Positions 1-11,927 of a DNA stretch of 64,000 nucleotides are shown piece by piece. Location: the NCBI GenBank assembly GCA_030035585.1, contig CM057464.1:77174919-77238918 (forward strand), written 5' to 3'. Made by a program: the position numbers and the translations under genes. The stretch's first letter is position 1; the number at the start of each line of letters is the position of its first letter. Under the pieces are notes generated by a model. It was not told where the DNA came from. It was given only the letters and a program-made list of their open reading frames with translations, and searched no databases. This DNA comes from Dugong dugon (lineage: Eukaryota; Chordata; Mammalia; Sirenia; Dugongidae).

Positions 1-210
1 TAAGGTTAAGTCATTTCATTACAAAATGACACTGGTTATAAATCAATAATTAGATTCTATTTTCAACTGGCATAGTTTTCTTATATTTCTACTACATATA
101 GTATAGTAGAATATACATATATTTTAGTGACTATATATATATATACATATATATAAAGTTTAGTGAATGGGTTAATAGGAACTGTCACATACATATGTTA
201 AATATATAGT

Positions 211-244
211 CACTAAATTATGACATTCACTAAATTATGACATA
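211..244. repeat. 17-bp tandem duplication
   Basis: Two adjacent copies of 'cactaaattatgacatt' (211-227 and 228-244) differ only at the last base. This is a simple local duplication in AT-rich intron, with no sign of function. Confidence 0.85.
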
Positions 245-425
245 CAAGATAAATGAAGTGTAGCACACTTATTTCAGAATAGCATACCTTAGTCTTTTTT
301 TTTTAACCCATGCTCTCTTTTAACAAACACAAAAATCTCCCCAAATTCTGGAACTTCTGTAAAAATCCCCTATGGTGGCATGTTCCCTAGATACATATTT
401 CTTAGCTGATGTAGTTATAAGTGGG

Positions 426-840
426 TGCATGGACTGAATTGTGGTCCCCCCAAAATATGTGTAGTAAATTTTAGCCTCTATGCCTGTGATTATAATCCCA
501 TTTGGGAATGGGTTGTCTCTGTCATGTGAATGAGGCAGGATTAGTGTCGGGTGTATCTTGAGTAAATCTCTTTTGACATATAAAAGAGATTAACCAAGCA
601 AACGGAAGAAGCAGAGATGGAGGAACAGAGACACCAAGCCATATGAAGATCACCCAGGATCAGAAGCTCAAAGAGACAAGGACCTTCCAGAACTGAGAGA
701 GAGAGAGAGAATGCTTTCCCCTAGAGCCGGCACTTTGAATTCAGACTTCTAGCCTCCTAAACTGTTGAGAAAATAAATTTGTTTGTTAAAGCTACCCCTT
801 TGTGGTATTTCTGTTATAGCAGCACTAGATAACTAAGACA
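426..840 (+). mobile_element. Solo LTR, MaLR-like, lineage-type family (copy 1)
   Basis: The element starts 'tgcatggactgaattgtg' and ends 'cactagataactaagaca', giving TG...CA termini. It is flanked by a near-identical 5-bp TSD (gtggg at 421-425, gttgg at 841-845). The 3' half has the MaLR-like layout: 'gacttctagcctcc', then 'gagaaaataaatttg' (polyadenylation signal), then 'gtggtatttctgttatagcagcac'. It is shorter (415 bp) and more diverged than the copies near 29.6 and 61.1 kb. No internal retroviral sequence is attached, so it is a solo LTR. Confidence 0.8.
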
Positions 841-3800
841 GTTGGCAAAAATATTTTTCCAGCTTTACATTTTATATTCTATACTTTGTGTTTTCAAAAA
901 AAGTTCCTATTTTCTGTGTTCTAAATATACATCTATATTATACTGAGTAAACTTTTTCAAACTATACATGATCTGTTCACCCCAAGATTCTGACAATAAA
1001 TCACTCAACTCTCCTTTCCCCTCAAGTAAAATGATAGTGCCATTAACTCAGCAGAAAACGAAACAATAAAAGGACATTCCTATAGCTTGTTTTAATGTCT
1101 CAACAAGAGTTGTTAGAACCATGTGGACTATAATTGTTTGTGAACCGTCTATCTGCTGGGTAAATTTTAGGTAAAATCAAGTTTGAGATTTAACTGTTTG
1201 ACACAAAAGTGTTCAAAAGGGAGTGAATTATATTTTCCATTACTTAAATTTATAGTTGTTTTTTTTTTAAGTGGATTGAAAATGTCAGGTTCTATAATAC
1301 AATATTTGCTTACAAAATAACCAGTGTTATAAAAGCGGCCTAGACATAAAATTGTATGCTACATTCAACAAGGCAAATGCTTGGCACAGTTTTAACCATT
1401 CATCTCCTCAGTAGCCATGAGAAGCAGATACTTATGGGAGAAGTGGATTTTAAGAATAATTTGGTTATAATATTATGAGAAAAAGTATTAAAAAAATTAT
1501 CAAAGGATGGATGATACCAAGACTATAGGCTCCTTTTTTTTCTCGCTACCATGTATGTGTTTATCTAAAACTTATTCTCAACCTTCGCTTACAGTAACCT
1601 TGATGTCCAATTTTCCTCTCCAAAGGTACTAATGGAGCTGAGCTGGGGTGGAAATTGGGCATCAATATTTTTTCAAGGCTAACAAGGTGATTCCAAAATG
1701 TGTAATCAAAGCTAAGAATCTCTGATATAAAATATTTAAAAGCCAGTTCCAGTTTTGCCTGAAACTATTGAATTCAGGAGTGTAAAATTCACAGCAAAAT
1801 TGAAATTATAAATGTCTCTAACTTAAAATTAGCAAAGCAAGCAATGAAATAATGGCACACTGCTCTGTTTGCCTAGGCAACATGATCTGCATTTATTATC
1901 AAGATTGGCTGGATTAGATATCCATCTGATTGCAACCTCTGATAGTAGGGAGAAAAAAATAAGCAAAACTTAAAATTAATTTTAATAACTGAATTTTAAA
2001 ATATTTTAGATGTAGAATTTCATTAGGCCTTCTTACTTTCATTAAAAAATAAAATTTAGAAATCTATATTAAAAATGAAATAAGCCTCTGTTATATTTTT
2101 CTCAGTAGCCTATCATATTACAGTTTCAATATTAGTAAATTTTAAGAAAAATAGTTTCCGTACATTATTTTACAAAATGACTGACAAATTTTTCCCACAT
2201 TCAGAAAGCTCTGTCACTTCCATTTGTGAAATAAATTTCCCCCAGTTTATACCTCTTTTTACTATTAAAAACGGACTGTCTTGTGCTTCCATTGTGGATC
2301 ACATGGCTGGCACGAATGCCAGTTGGCTTCATTTTCCTTGGCTGTTTTCACAGATTAATCAATGCAGGGCTTATTTTCACACTGGGATAATAATCATTCC
2401 AGCTCCTCAACACAAAATGAATATGTTCGTATTCTGCAATTGACTTTAAGTGAGGCACTCAAATGCCCTAGAAAAAAGGCACAAAAACTCTTTGCTTTTA
2501 TTCAAGACAGTATATTAATATTATCTGCCTTGCTTCCACACAGCTGTCATCTAAAATGCCTCTAAAGAATGGATAATTAGCTCTTCAGTTCATACATTAA
2601 ATGCGTTTTAATAAATAGCTCCTCTCTCTAAGAAGAGAGTACTGCTGTCCATTCTTAGCTGTAAGTCTCACAGAGAATTTAGAGGGTGTTTCTTAATGTG
2701 AAGTGTTGCTTAGCCAAGTTATGTGCTGTGTTTAAAATGCATCCATATTGAAGTATGAGCTATTTAGACTTACCCAAAACAATTACAGTGACTTTCATGA
2801 ATTAGGAAATATCTAGAAAATGCAGAAATTGACTTGAAATTCCTATAATTCAAATATTCATGTTCCAAAAATAAATTCATGTTATTGATCACAAGACACT
2901 TAATATTTACATTAAGTTGTAAGAAACATATTTTAAAATTTGATATTAAATTGCCTGCAAGTATCTTGAATAATTTAATAGTGATAACTCCCATATTGTT
3001 ACTTGAAAAGTAAAATATGGGCCCAAAAGAGACAAGTACAATTTCAATCTTAAAACAAAACAAAAAAACTCTACAAATGTATGAGGGTTCAGGGTAAAAT
3101 GCACACTGAATGATTGGATTTCGATACCTACTGGAAGTCTAAATGTGAGATGCTTCTGAGAGTCTTCTGAAGCTAGGGCCGAATTATCTTCCCTTTTCCT
3201 CTCTCTGACTATGGAATTCTTTCTGCCAACCTGAGCAGGAGAGGAGGGAGCCTGGAACAATTAACTGTGGGCCTAATCACATAATTTTCAAAGTCTGGGG
3301 TGTTGCCAGGAAACTAAACATTGGGGTTATTCATTTTATAAAAAATACAGACATTCCATTGGGATTTAGTATCTGTACCCATGAAACAATCAAAATTAAA
3401 CAGACAGGAGTTACTAATTCAGACTGGAAGTGAAAGAATAAGAGGACATCCAAGATTTACATTTTGAAATAAACGCTATTGTTTTTAAAGACTGTGCACA
3501 GTTCACTAAAGATAAGCTATAAACAGATACTAATAAATATGTGAGGTGTAGAAAATTAATAAAAAAATATCAATTTATATTTAACATGAGTGAGATCACA
3601 AATCACTGTTCCACCTGTATATATTTAAATCTTATCATCTGCTATTTGGATATCACAGTATCAGCAACCTGTGAGCAAGAAGTCTGTACTTAAAGCTCCA
3701 GCACATAACACCTAATGCTAATATCTGAGTACACAAAATGCATATTAATTTAATTAGGCTTCAAAATTATGCTGCTGAGCTTTTACTATTTTTATCATTG

Positions 3801-4380
3801 GGCCTGGCCATTGTTCTATTTTCCATGCAGGATATGAGAGCAGGAGAATTCTCAAAATTTAACTCTCACGACTACGTAGGTTGACATGCAAGTAGTATCT
3901 TTATTTCATGATTATACAAAAAAGGGAATATCCCTTTTCAACTGAACATATCAATATTAATTCTGATAGCACATATGAAAATATATTAAACTATGCATTT
4001 TGTCAAAGTATAATCCTAATAATTGATAAGTGAAAATAAATTTTTTTAAATTTATGATACTAAAATGTAGGTGAAATTTTTATTTAAGAGTCTGTGTTGT
4101 GTTTTGTTTTTAAATAAAATGTGTAAAAGGATAGATTAAAAAATTGACAAGATATGTAACAAAAATTAAATAATAAATGAATATAGTAGTGCAATTCAGG
4201 GTGATTTAAATGTCTTTTTTGTTATTTACATCATCTATAGTATATGTCTATTACTTTTAGAATAAGAAAAAAATAACTTATTTTTTCAGGTTAATCAGAC
4301 ATATTTATGTGCTGAGATTACAGAGAATCTGTAGCAAAAAGGAATTCTTAAAGAATAAAATTATTTTCAGGTGTGCATCA

Positions 4381-5735
4381 TTTAAAATGTAGGTGCTTTT
4401 GACCCACACATCTATGGTCAACTGATTTTTGACAAGAGTGCTAAGTCCATTTGACAAGGAAAGAAGAGTCTCTTTAATGAATTGTGCTGAGAAAATTGGA
4501 TTTCCACATGCAGAAAAATGAAACAGGATCCACACCTCACACCATACACAAAAACAAATTAAAAATGGATTAAAGAACTAAATGTGCAAACTAAAGCTAT
4601 AAAATTCTTAGACGAAAAAGCAGGGGCAACGCTGTCTGATCTAGCTCTCAACAATTGATTATCTAATAAAATAACAAAAGCACAAATAGCAAAAGACAAA
4701 ATAAATAAACAGGACCTCATATAAATTAAAAACTTTCATTCATCAAAAGACTTTACCAAAAAGTGAAAAGACAAGCTACTGACTGGAAGAGTATCTTCGG
4801 AAACCATGTATCTGGCAACAATCTAATAACAAAAATATATATAAAACTTTGACAGCTTAACAACAAAAGACAAATAACCCAATCATAAAATGGGCAAAGG
4901 ACTTGAATAGACGTTTCACCAAAGAGGACATTCAAATGGCCACCAAACACATGAAAGGATGCTCAGTGTCATTAGCCATCACAGAAATGCAAATCAAAGC
5001 CACAATGAGATACCATTTCATTTCCACTAGGATAGGTAAGATTAAAAAAAAAAAAACAACAGGAAATATCAAATATTGATGAGGATGTGGAGAAATTAGA
5101 ACACTTATCCACCACTGGTGGGAATGTAAAATGGTACAGTTGTTGTAGAAAACAGTGTGGTGGTTTCTCAACAACTAAAAATAGAATTGCCATATGCTCC
5201 AACAATTTCACTCTTAAGTATATACCCAAAATACTTGAAAGCAGAGACTCAAAAAGAGACGTGTACACCAACATTCACTGCAGCACTATTCACAATAGCC
5301 AAATGGCAGAAGCAACCTAAATGCCTATCAACAGATGAATGGATAAACAAAATGTGACACATACATACAATGGAATACTACTCAGTCAGTAAGAGAAATG
5401 AAGTCTTGATATATGCTACAATATGGATGGAGCTTGAAGATATGCTGAGTGAAATAAGTCAATCACAAAAGGACAAATATTTTATGACCTCACTTATATA
5501 GAAAGACAAGAAAAGGCAAATGTATAGAGAACAAAGTTTATTAGCAGTTACCTGGGGCAGGAGAGAGGGGAAGATGGGGGTTAAGGTGATAGAAAAATCA
5601 CATTGATTAAGGGTAGGGTTGCATAGCCGATTATCGTAATTGCTGTCAATAAGTTTTACATCTGTGAAAAGATAAACTGGCAAAAGTTGTGTGATATATT
5701 TACAACAATGACCAAAAAAAAAAAAAAAAATAAAA
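4381..5735 (+). mobile_element. L1 LINE fragment: end of ORF2 plus 3' UTR
   Basis: The sequence follows the well-known terminal part of L1 ORF2 in plus orientation, for example 'ataaaatgggcaaaggactt', 'catttcatttccactaggat', 'ggaatactactcagtcagta' and 'gagtgaaataagtcaatcac'. It ends in an A-run at 5714-5730. Small open frames here (5087-5320, 5157-5357 and others) are relics broken by stops and indels; no intact reverse transcriptase remains. It is 5'-truncated and non-autonomous. Confidence 0.9.
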
Positions 5736-6582
5736 ATAATGTAGCTTCTGAGGCTGCTTCTGTACAACCAAACATGGGATTTAGTTCTTTGGTTTGGAAG
5801 TTTAAGGCCATGGTTTCATGGGATATCTCAGTTATTTCACCTAATAATATGTTTAGTGCCTCTGTTCTACCTTCTAGTCCGTTGCGTAGTGCCTGGGGGT
5901 CTTAAAAGCTTGCAAGCAGCCATCCAAGACACAACATTTGGTTTCTATCCACCTGGAGCAAGAGAAGAAGAAGGAGAGCCAGGAATAGGAGGAGGATATG
6001 GAATGTGTGGCTAACTGCCTCCATGAATAACGTCCTTCTTTGACATGTAACCAGAGGAACTGAATGGTGCCTGGCTACCATTACTGAACATTTGGATCAA
6101 AGATTCCATAGAAGAATCCTGATCAAAAGCGGGGAAATTTAGAACAAAATTTCAAATCCTCATGGACTCCAGACTTCCTGGAGCCATTGGATGGACCGCC
6201 CCCCCCCCCCCAAAATACTGCCCAGAGATAATCTTTAAACCTTAAACCAAAAGTATCCCCTGAAGTCTTCTTAAAACCAAACAATAGTTTAGCTTAACTA
6301 GTAAAAAATGTCTTCCTTGAGTATTATGCTCTTTTAAGAACTATCTATATGGGATCAAATTGATAACAGGAACTCAAAAGATTAGATAGGAACTTTAGAG
6401 GGCAGTGAATTTATGTTAATGGAAGAGGAAAAACTTAGAAAAGGAGGGTGGGAATGGTTGCACAACTCAAAGAATGTAATCAATGTCACTAAATGATACA
6501 TGCAGAAACTGTTGAATTGGTGCATGCTTTGCTGTGTATATTCTCAACAACGACAACAAATAAAATTAAAAAAAAAAAAAAG
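5736..6582 (+). mobile_element. L1 LINE 3' UTR of afrotherian type
   Basis: A second L1 3' end directly abuts the previous one. It shows 'gtagtgcctgggggtcttaa' and 'cttgcaagcagccatccaag', a poly-C tract near 6197-6211, 'gaatgtaatcaatgtcacta', 'gttgaattggtgcatgcttt', 'gtgtatattctcaacaacga' and a terminal poly-A to about 6581. This tail is not that of primate or rodent L1; similar wording recurs in the elements at 9657 and 23725, so I read it as the lineage's own L1 3' UTR. A separate insertion into the A-rich tail of the first copy is likely, but a composite template is possible. Confidence 0.8.
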
Positions 6583-7764
6583 AAAAGTAGGCATTTTTGT
6601 TCAGAGTTCTCAGCACCTGTCAATGTGGGCCACAGATAGACTACAGGTGTGCCTGGAAGATTATGGGGAGCAGGATGGGTCTCAGGGCTGCTAGAACCTG
6701 AACTCCTGAGTAGCCTTCTTCTACAACTCCTGTGTGCTGAATACATCTCATTGTTTTCTATGAGCTCTGTATCATGAAAAAGGTTGCAAGGTATTAGATT
6801 TCTTTGCCTCACACCTTGACTCCAACAAAACAAGTACATAAATTCTGTCCTGAATAATTCTTGTTCTGACATGAAAATCAAGAAACACTTCCCAGATTAG
6901 AATGCACAGAAGGTTGACATGCCTACATTTTTAAACAAAAAAATAAAAACACCTTGAATGTGAGGTGTATTCTTGAACTAATACTTACTCAATAATGTTA
7001 GAAAATGGCAGCCAATCCTAGCGGTCAAAGAAAAGATCTTGGTCTTAAGAGTACTACCTGTTTTTAGCGTATCTTTGTCTAATCTTTCAACAAATGAGCA
7101 TATGGTCAAGTTAGCTGAAATTTTTGTTAGTAAAGTAGGTAAGTAAAAGTTAATAAGTAAAAATTGCTGCCTAACTTATAACTTCCTTACTCTGCTTAGA
7201 TAGTCAAATTCTTCTTTGCATTTTCCTCATTACTTGATTAAAAAGAATTCATCAGCTGTTTTCTGTGTACAGAGAATTGCTTGTTGGTAAATTGTAATTT
7301 GACCTAGAATAAAAACTAGTGCTTATGGGCAGATATAGCTTCTAAAGTAAAATGGATGGTTTTTCTCTAGCACTTGCAACAAAAGGAGAAGCAGATAACC
7401 AAAAAGAGTAATGGAAGACCCATAGAGTTACAGAGTTGAGTTCTCCTGGCTCTCTTGCCCTTATTAGAAGTTCTGAGAAGCAATAGTTTGTATTCACACA
7501 CAATTCCCTATTGACTTACATGGTATTAACACCTTAAGATAAAAATAATTGAGAAATAGAAATCTCATCTGTTATCATCAACTACCCTGTGAAATATAAA
7601 ATTCATCCCTGCCATTAATTTCAGTGCATGTAATTCTGTGAAGTAAAGCTCACAAGTGTGATTTTCCTCAAATTGATGTCAAGGGTAAAAAATAATGAAT
7701 GCATCTTGCAAATGGGAGTTCCATTTTTTTATAAGTGATTTATAAATAATAATACATCTTCTGA

Positions 7765-7865
7765 TTAGAATGTAAGCTCCAAGAGACTGTTCACTACAGC
7801 ATCTCCAGGATTGAGAATGATGGCTTTCATGTGTTCGTCATTAAATAAATATTTGTTAAATGAGT
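7765..7865 (+). mobile_element. L2 LINE 3' end
   Basis: 'tagaatgtaagctccaagag' followed by 'taaataaatatttgttaaat' matches the 3' end of ancient L2 elements. It is diverged and has no coding capacity. Confidence 0.7.
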
Positions 7866-8784
7866 AATGGTTTCTGAAATTTTTAGATCTATTGTATCAC
7901 ATAGTTTACAACCTGGGGCAATTGTTTTATAAGTAGCCATATGCCTCTCCACAGTAGACAGTAAGAGCCAAGGAGGGACCTTGTATACCATCATATTCCT
8001 AGAACCTAACAACATCTATGTGCAGAAAGCTGAATAAATTAAAGAAAGGACCAGATTATGTCTTATTCATCTATCATCCTCAGTAAATAAGAGCACAAGG
8101 CATATGGCTTGATTCTTGTTAAATTACACGTGTGCTCGGAGCAATAGAAATGTCACTGTGTTGAACACAGAGAAGACTGCCGTATTAGGTATGGATGTTC
8201 TGGGATGCCAGGTAATCTCTTTTCCCTGGTCTGGCTGGCTTACGGATGTGGCTTTGGAGCTATGTGGATACTCTTGTCCTTTTTAAATACCACATGATTC
8301 CCTGATGTGCTCCTTTCAATGAATGAACAATATATAAAAAACAAAAGTAAAGCTATACTTTCTATGGCAGCTCACCAACTGAGCCAGGCCTGTGCATACT
8401 TGTCCATCACTCTATTTTTTTCTGTGAAACAATTTCTGAAATATATATGTATATATTGGAGAATATTTCTATTTCCAATAGCAAGCAAAAGATTAGGCCA
8501 ATTTGACTGGTGCTGTGAAAGCTGAAGTCTGGGAAAGAGTGAGCCTAGTGATCTTTTTGAATATAACCCTATGCTTTTATTCTGTAAAATACTATAAAAG
8601 ATCCCTCTGCTCCCTTAGAACAGTGGGGCAGCGTTTTGAAGGATTTAGTAAAGTCTCACTAAGCTTAGCATCCTTCACTTTAAAAAACCTCAGATTTAAA
8701 GTACCAGGTCCTCATCTTTCTCCCAGGGTCCACCAAACACTGCCCCCACCCTCCCACCAAACAAACAAATAAACAAAACCAATC

Positions 8785-9055
8785 AGACACACTTGAATTT
8801 AAATTCCTGCTCTACCACTTGCTAATTGTTGAACTGAGACAAGCTACTTAATGCTCTGGGCTTAAACTTCTCATCTATAAAATACAAATGACAATACACT
8901 TATGTAACCCTGTAGAATTCTAATGGGGATTAGATTATACAGATATACATATAGTTTCTAATGAGGATTATTTCTATAATCTCTAATCCTCATTACAAAT
9001 TGCCTAATACAGAGCCACAGTAAGTATTCCATGCGTGGTAGTAACTATTATTAAT
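8785..9055 (+). mobile_element. MIR SINE with internal expansion
   Basis: MIR-like order: 'cctgctctaccacttgctaa', 'gacaagctacttaatgctct', 'cttctcatctataaaataca', then the tail 'agccacagtaagtattcc'. The middle is expanded by the near-repeats 'ctaatggggattagattat' and 'ctaatgaggattatttcta' and a small palindrome (8959-8995). Old and non-autonomous. Confidence 0.7.
8959..8995. repeat. Perfect 12-bp inverted repeat
   Basis: 'taatgaggatta' (8959-8970) is the exact reverse complement of 'taatcctcatta' (8984-8995), with a 13-nt spacer. It sits inside the MIR and may have come from a templated duplication of MIR sequence. Confidence 0.85.
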
Positions 9056-9640
9056 ATTCCAGTCACTGATGAGAATATAAAAACAGAAGTTGAGCCTCAA
9101 CAGTTATACTCTCATGTTGCCTTGACCTCTGTTTCTCAGTTTTCTTGTTATGGAATAGAGATAAAAATACTTAATATTTGGATTTATTATAAAGAAATAC
9201 ATGAGAAAATATACATAAGCAATCAGTTTATGAATGGCAATGGTGGTGGTGGTGGTTTATGCTTCTACTTCGGAGCTCAGCCTCGTGATATTCCACCCGG
9301 AGGAGTTAGCTTGATGGCTGGTTCCAAGGAGGGCACACTTCCTCTTTCCCTCACAACATCTATGCCTTCCTATCTCCATCCTGAGAGTGCAGTACACCTT
9401 CATCATGTAGAGTCTCAAACACAGTCAACATTCACTGTCTCCTTTATTGTTTCCCATAAAGAAAAACAGAGTGGCTTGGTATTATTTTAATAAAAACCCA
9501 CGGCTGTAAACACTGAAAGAAGCATCGTTTTTCAAGGTGGTCAACTTGCTGCATGTGTATTTTAGAAACCAGAAACAACTTCTCAAAAATGACATACTAT
9601 GTTGCTATATCCTAGGAATTCAATGAATCTTTACTGAACT

Positions 9641-10099
9641 GAATTCCAATTAATTTAATTTTATTTTTTTTATTGTACTTCAGGTGAAGGCTTACAGAAC
9701 AAATAGTTTCACATGAAACAGCAGTACACATGTTGTTTTATAACATTGGTTAACAACCCCACAACGTATCAACCCTCTAACTTCTCAACCACTTTTTTTT
9801 TTTTTTTTGGTGAAAGTACACATAGCCAAAGATACACCATTTCAAAAATTTCTACATGCACAGTTCAGTGACATTGACTATGCTCTTCGAATTGTGCTGT
9901 TATTTTCACTTAAGATGAAGGCTTACAGAACAAAATAGTTTCTCATTTAACAGTTACTACAAATGTTGCCCTATGACAATGGTTAACAATCTCACAACAC
10001 ATCAACAATATCCTTACTCAACCTTGACTTCCATATCACCAGTTCCTTTGTCCCCTTCTGCTTTCTGGCCCTTGTCACTGGATGAATTCCAATTAATTT
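9641..10099 (-). mobile_element. 427-bp L1-mobilised insertion with 16-bp TSD and two 3' ends
   Basis: Perfect TSDs 'gaattccaattaattt' occur at 9641-9656 and 10084-10099. The insertion between them (9657-10083) has its poly-A on the left, so it lies on the minus strand. Read on the minus strand it gives an L1 3' UTR-like stretch ('catagtcaatgtcactgaac', 'gtagaaatttttgaaatggt'), then an internal A-run (the T-run at 9792-9808). After that comes a second copy of the first part of the unit ('ctgtaagccttcacctgaag') and a final A-rich tail. The first part therefore occurs twice in direct orientation. It is sense to KHDRBS2. Confidence 0.85.
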
Positions 10100-10211
10100 T
10101 AAATTGTATTTTAATTCAACAGTGTATTTTTGAAATTAATTAATTTTATAGACTGGCAGTCTTATTAACTATTAAGTCTAATGAGCAAATATTTTTTGGC
10201 ACTTTTAAGAA

Positions 10212-10408
10212 TGATTGTTGTTGATGTTAGTTGTCACTGAGTCCACTCTGACTTATGGTGACCCCATGTGTGCAGAGTTTTCCAGCCTGTGACCATTCAG
10301 AAGCAGATCACCAGGCCTGTCTTCTGAAAAACCTCTGTGTAGGTTCGAACTGCCAACCTTTCATCTAGTAGTCGAGCACTTACCTGTATGTGCCACCCAG
10401 GGACCTTT
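10212..10408 (-). mobile_element. AfroSINE, long form
   Basis: On the plus strand it begins with the complement of the (aac)n tail, 'ttgttgttgatgttagttgt', then 'cactctgacttatggtgacc', and ends in the tRNA-like half 'ttcgaactgccaacctttca' ... 'gtgccacccagggacc'. The middle is diverged, indicating an older copy. Confidence 0.85.
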
Positions 10409-10840
10409 TAGGAACAATGCACACTATAAAAAACAACCTAAAACCCACAATTTCTGCCCTTAACAATTAAAAAAAAATATTTTAAGTGTATATTATTCTG
10501 ATGACATATGTGAGAGCAGAAAAAGACACAGCATTGTTGTCAAATCAATGAGTGGTACAATGGACACAGTGAAACATTTAAGATAGCATTCAGAATGCTC
10601 ACTGTTGCCATTGACATTGATCTATGATTGTGATTAATTGCTTTTGAAATTTTGATCAGAATTGATCTGTCCAATTTTCTGGCACTGACTTTGTAAGTTA
10701 AATCTTACCCTGGAATTACATAAATCAATTTAGTCTGGACTTCTGTAAAAACTGGGGGGAGAAAAATAGAAGTAATTTCTGAGTTGTCAGTGACTGATGG
10801 ATGTTCTGATTTCACAGTTTTAGTAAAGAAAAGGTCTTAC

Positions 10841-10899
10841 CGTAGCTGTCATAGGCATCCTCACTTACTCCATGACCGTAGTCATAGTATTCAGGTACA
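10841..10899 (-). CDS. KHDRBS2: KHDRBS2 (SLM-1) internal coding exon, 59 nt
   Basis: On the minus strand the exon is preceded by '...aaatctgttgcag' and followed by 'gtaagacctt', both canonical splice borders. The first base completes an AG|T serine codon begun in the exon at 45105-45187. The exon then reads VPEYYDYGHGVSEDAYDSY and ends one base into the next codon (phase 1). As I remember human KHDRBS2, these residues are identical to roughly positions 298-317 of a 349-residue protein. They belong to the Tyr/Gly-rich C-terminal tail of Sam68-like STAR proteins, which is a substrate for Src-family and related kinases and lies just before the C-terminal nuclear localisation signal. The protein binds U/A-rich RNA through a KH domain encoded elsewhere and regulates alternative splicing in neurons. 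The exon carries an internal GTAAGT (see findings). KHDRBS3 and KHDRBS1 have clearly different residues here. Exon number is probably 8 of 9 (from memory). Confidence 0.95.
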
Positions 10900-11927
10900 C
10901 TGCAACAGATTTAGACAGCAATCAATGTTACCGTAACCAGGAAGAATCAACCCAGAAACTCATATGGAATTTGAAGGCAAAATGTGTGCTAAGTTACTAT
11001 CCCAGGAAACTCTAGGCATGAAACACAATCCTAAGGAAATATTTCGTAAGAAAAACAGGTTATCAACAAGGAATGCTATGATTTTTCTCATGCCACCTCA
11101 GTACTTCTTTATCTCTATCTTCCAGTTTTATAAATCAAATTTTCCCTAAAACAAAAAAAATTTGTCCAGAGGAGAGTTATAAAAGGCCCATTTCCAAGAA
11201 AAAGTGCTATGTAAGATTACAATCTGGTCAATCACGTATGGCTCTTAATGCAGTTACATTAAGAAATATGCATCAATTTCATCTTTACTTCCAAACACTG
11301 AAATGATATTTACAGTACCCTCTATCCCTTACAAAATATACAAGCTATTTCACTTCACTTACTATTTTGCTAGCTGCTTCTGCATTTAAATAACTGACAA
11401 AAAGCGGTCCTCCCTTTATTTCTTACTCTAAAGTGACTTAATGTCTTCTCCCACTACAATTGTTCTTGCTTTGTCCTGCAGCATTCCCCTCTAAGGAGAA
11501 GTTCATTAGTATCCAGACACCCTATATACCTCGTATCCTTTAAAGCAGTATCTCCTTCCAGCTACTATCTCTTTATCTGGCCCATTACAGAAAAATTTCT
11601 TGAAGTGACTCTACTTACTCTTTCCTCTCCTCTCCTTCCATATACTCTTGAGCACGTTCCAGTCAGGCGATTTATTCCCACTGCTCCACGGTAACAGCTC
11701 TTTTCAAGAGCTCAACCTTTTCAAGTCCAATGGTCAAGTCTTGGTCCTCATTTTACTCAATCTATTAGCACCACTTAACACAGCTTCTGACATCTCTCTC
11801 AGGGGTCGCTTAACTCATTACATTTCTTCATTCTTCTCTGTTGGTACCTCCTCATTTTCCCATCCACTTAACCCTGGAGACCATGTGGGCTCAGTTATTA
11901 GAATTTTTCCCTTTTCTATTTATACTC

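Larger units (their letters stand above)
1..10840 (-). other. KHDRBS2: KHDRBS2 intron, gene-downstream side (partial)
   Basis: This is intronic sequence 3' of the 59-nt exon in gene orientation. It begins at the GTAAGA donor just below 10841 and runs off the left edge of the window. The recognisable repeats are listed separately. In 1-425, 841-4380, 6583-7764, 7866-8784, 9056-9640 and 10409-10840 I see only AT-rich, unassigned sequence with no convincing gene, apart from the tandem duplication at 211-244. The expected last coding exon was searched for here by its encoded tail and not found, so it should lie outside the window. The intron call is an inference from the exon order. Confidence 0.85.

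Noticed and set aside
5087-5357. Two open frames of 66-77 codons
   Set aside because: Relics of the L1 ORF2 C-terminal region in different frames.
6489-6881. 130-codon minus-strand open frame
   Set aside because: It crosses the poly-A and 3' UTR of an L1 in antisense, with a poly-Phe stretch from the A-run. No gene evidence.
9035-9490. 151-codon open frame, the longest in the window
   Set aside because: No recognisable domain, starts inside a MIR tail, contains a low-complexity glycine run from (ggt)n, and has no splice or promoter context. Length is within chance for 64 kb.
1-10840. Last coding exon of KHDRBS2 in the left part of the window
   Set aside because: No minus-strand stretch encoding the expected APEEW... 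tail with an AG acceptor in the right phase was found, so the exon is taken to be outside.
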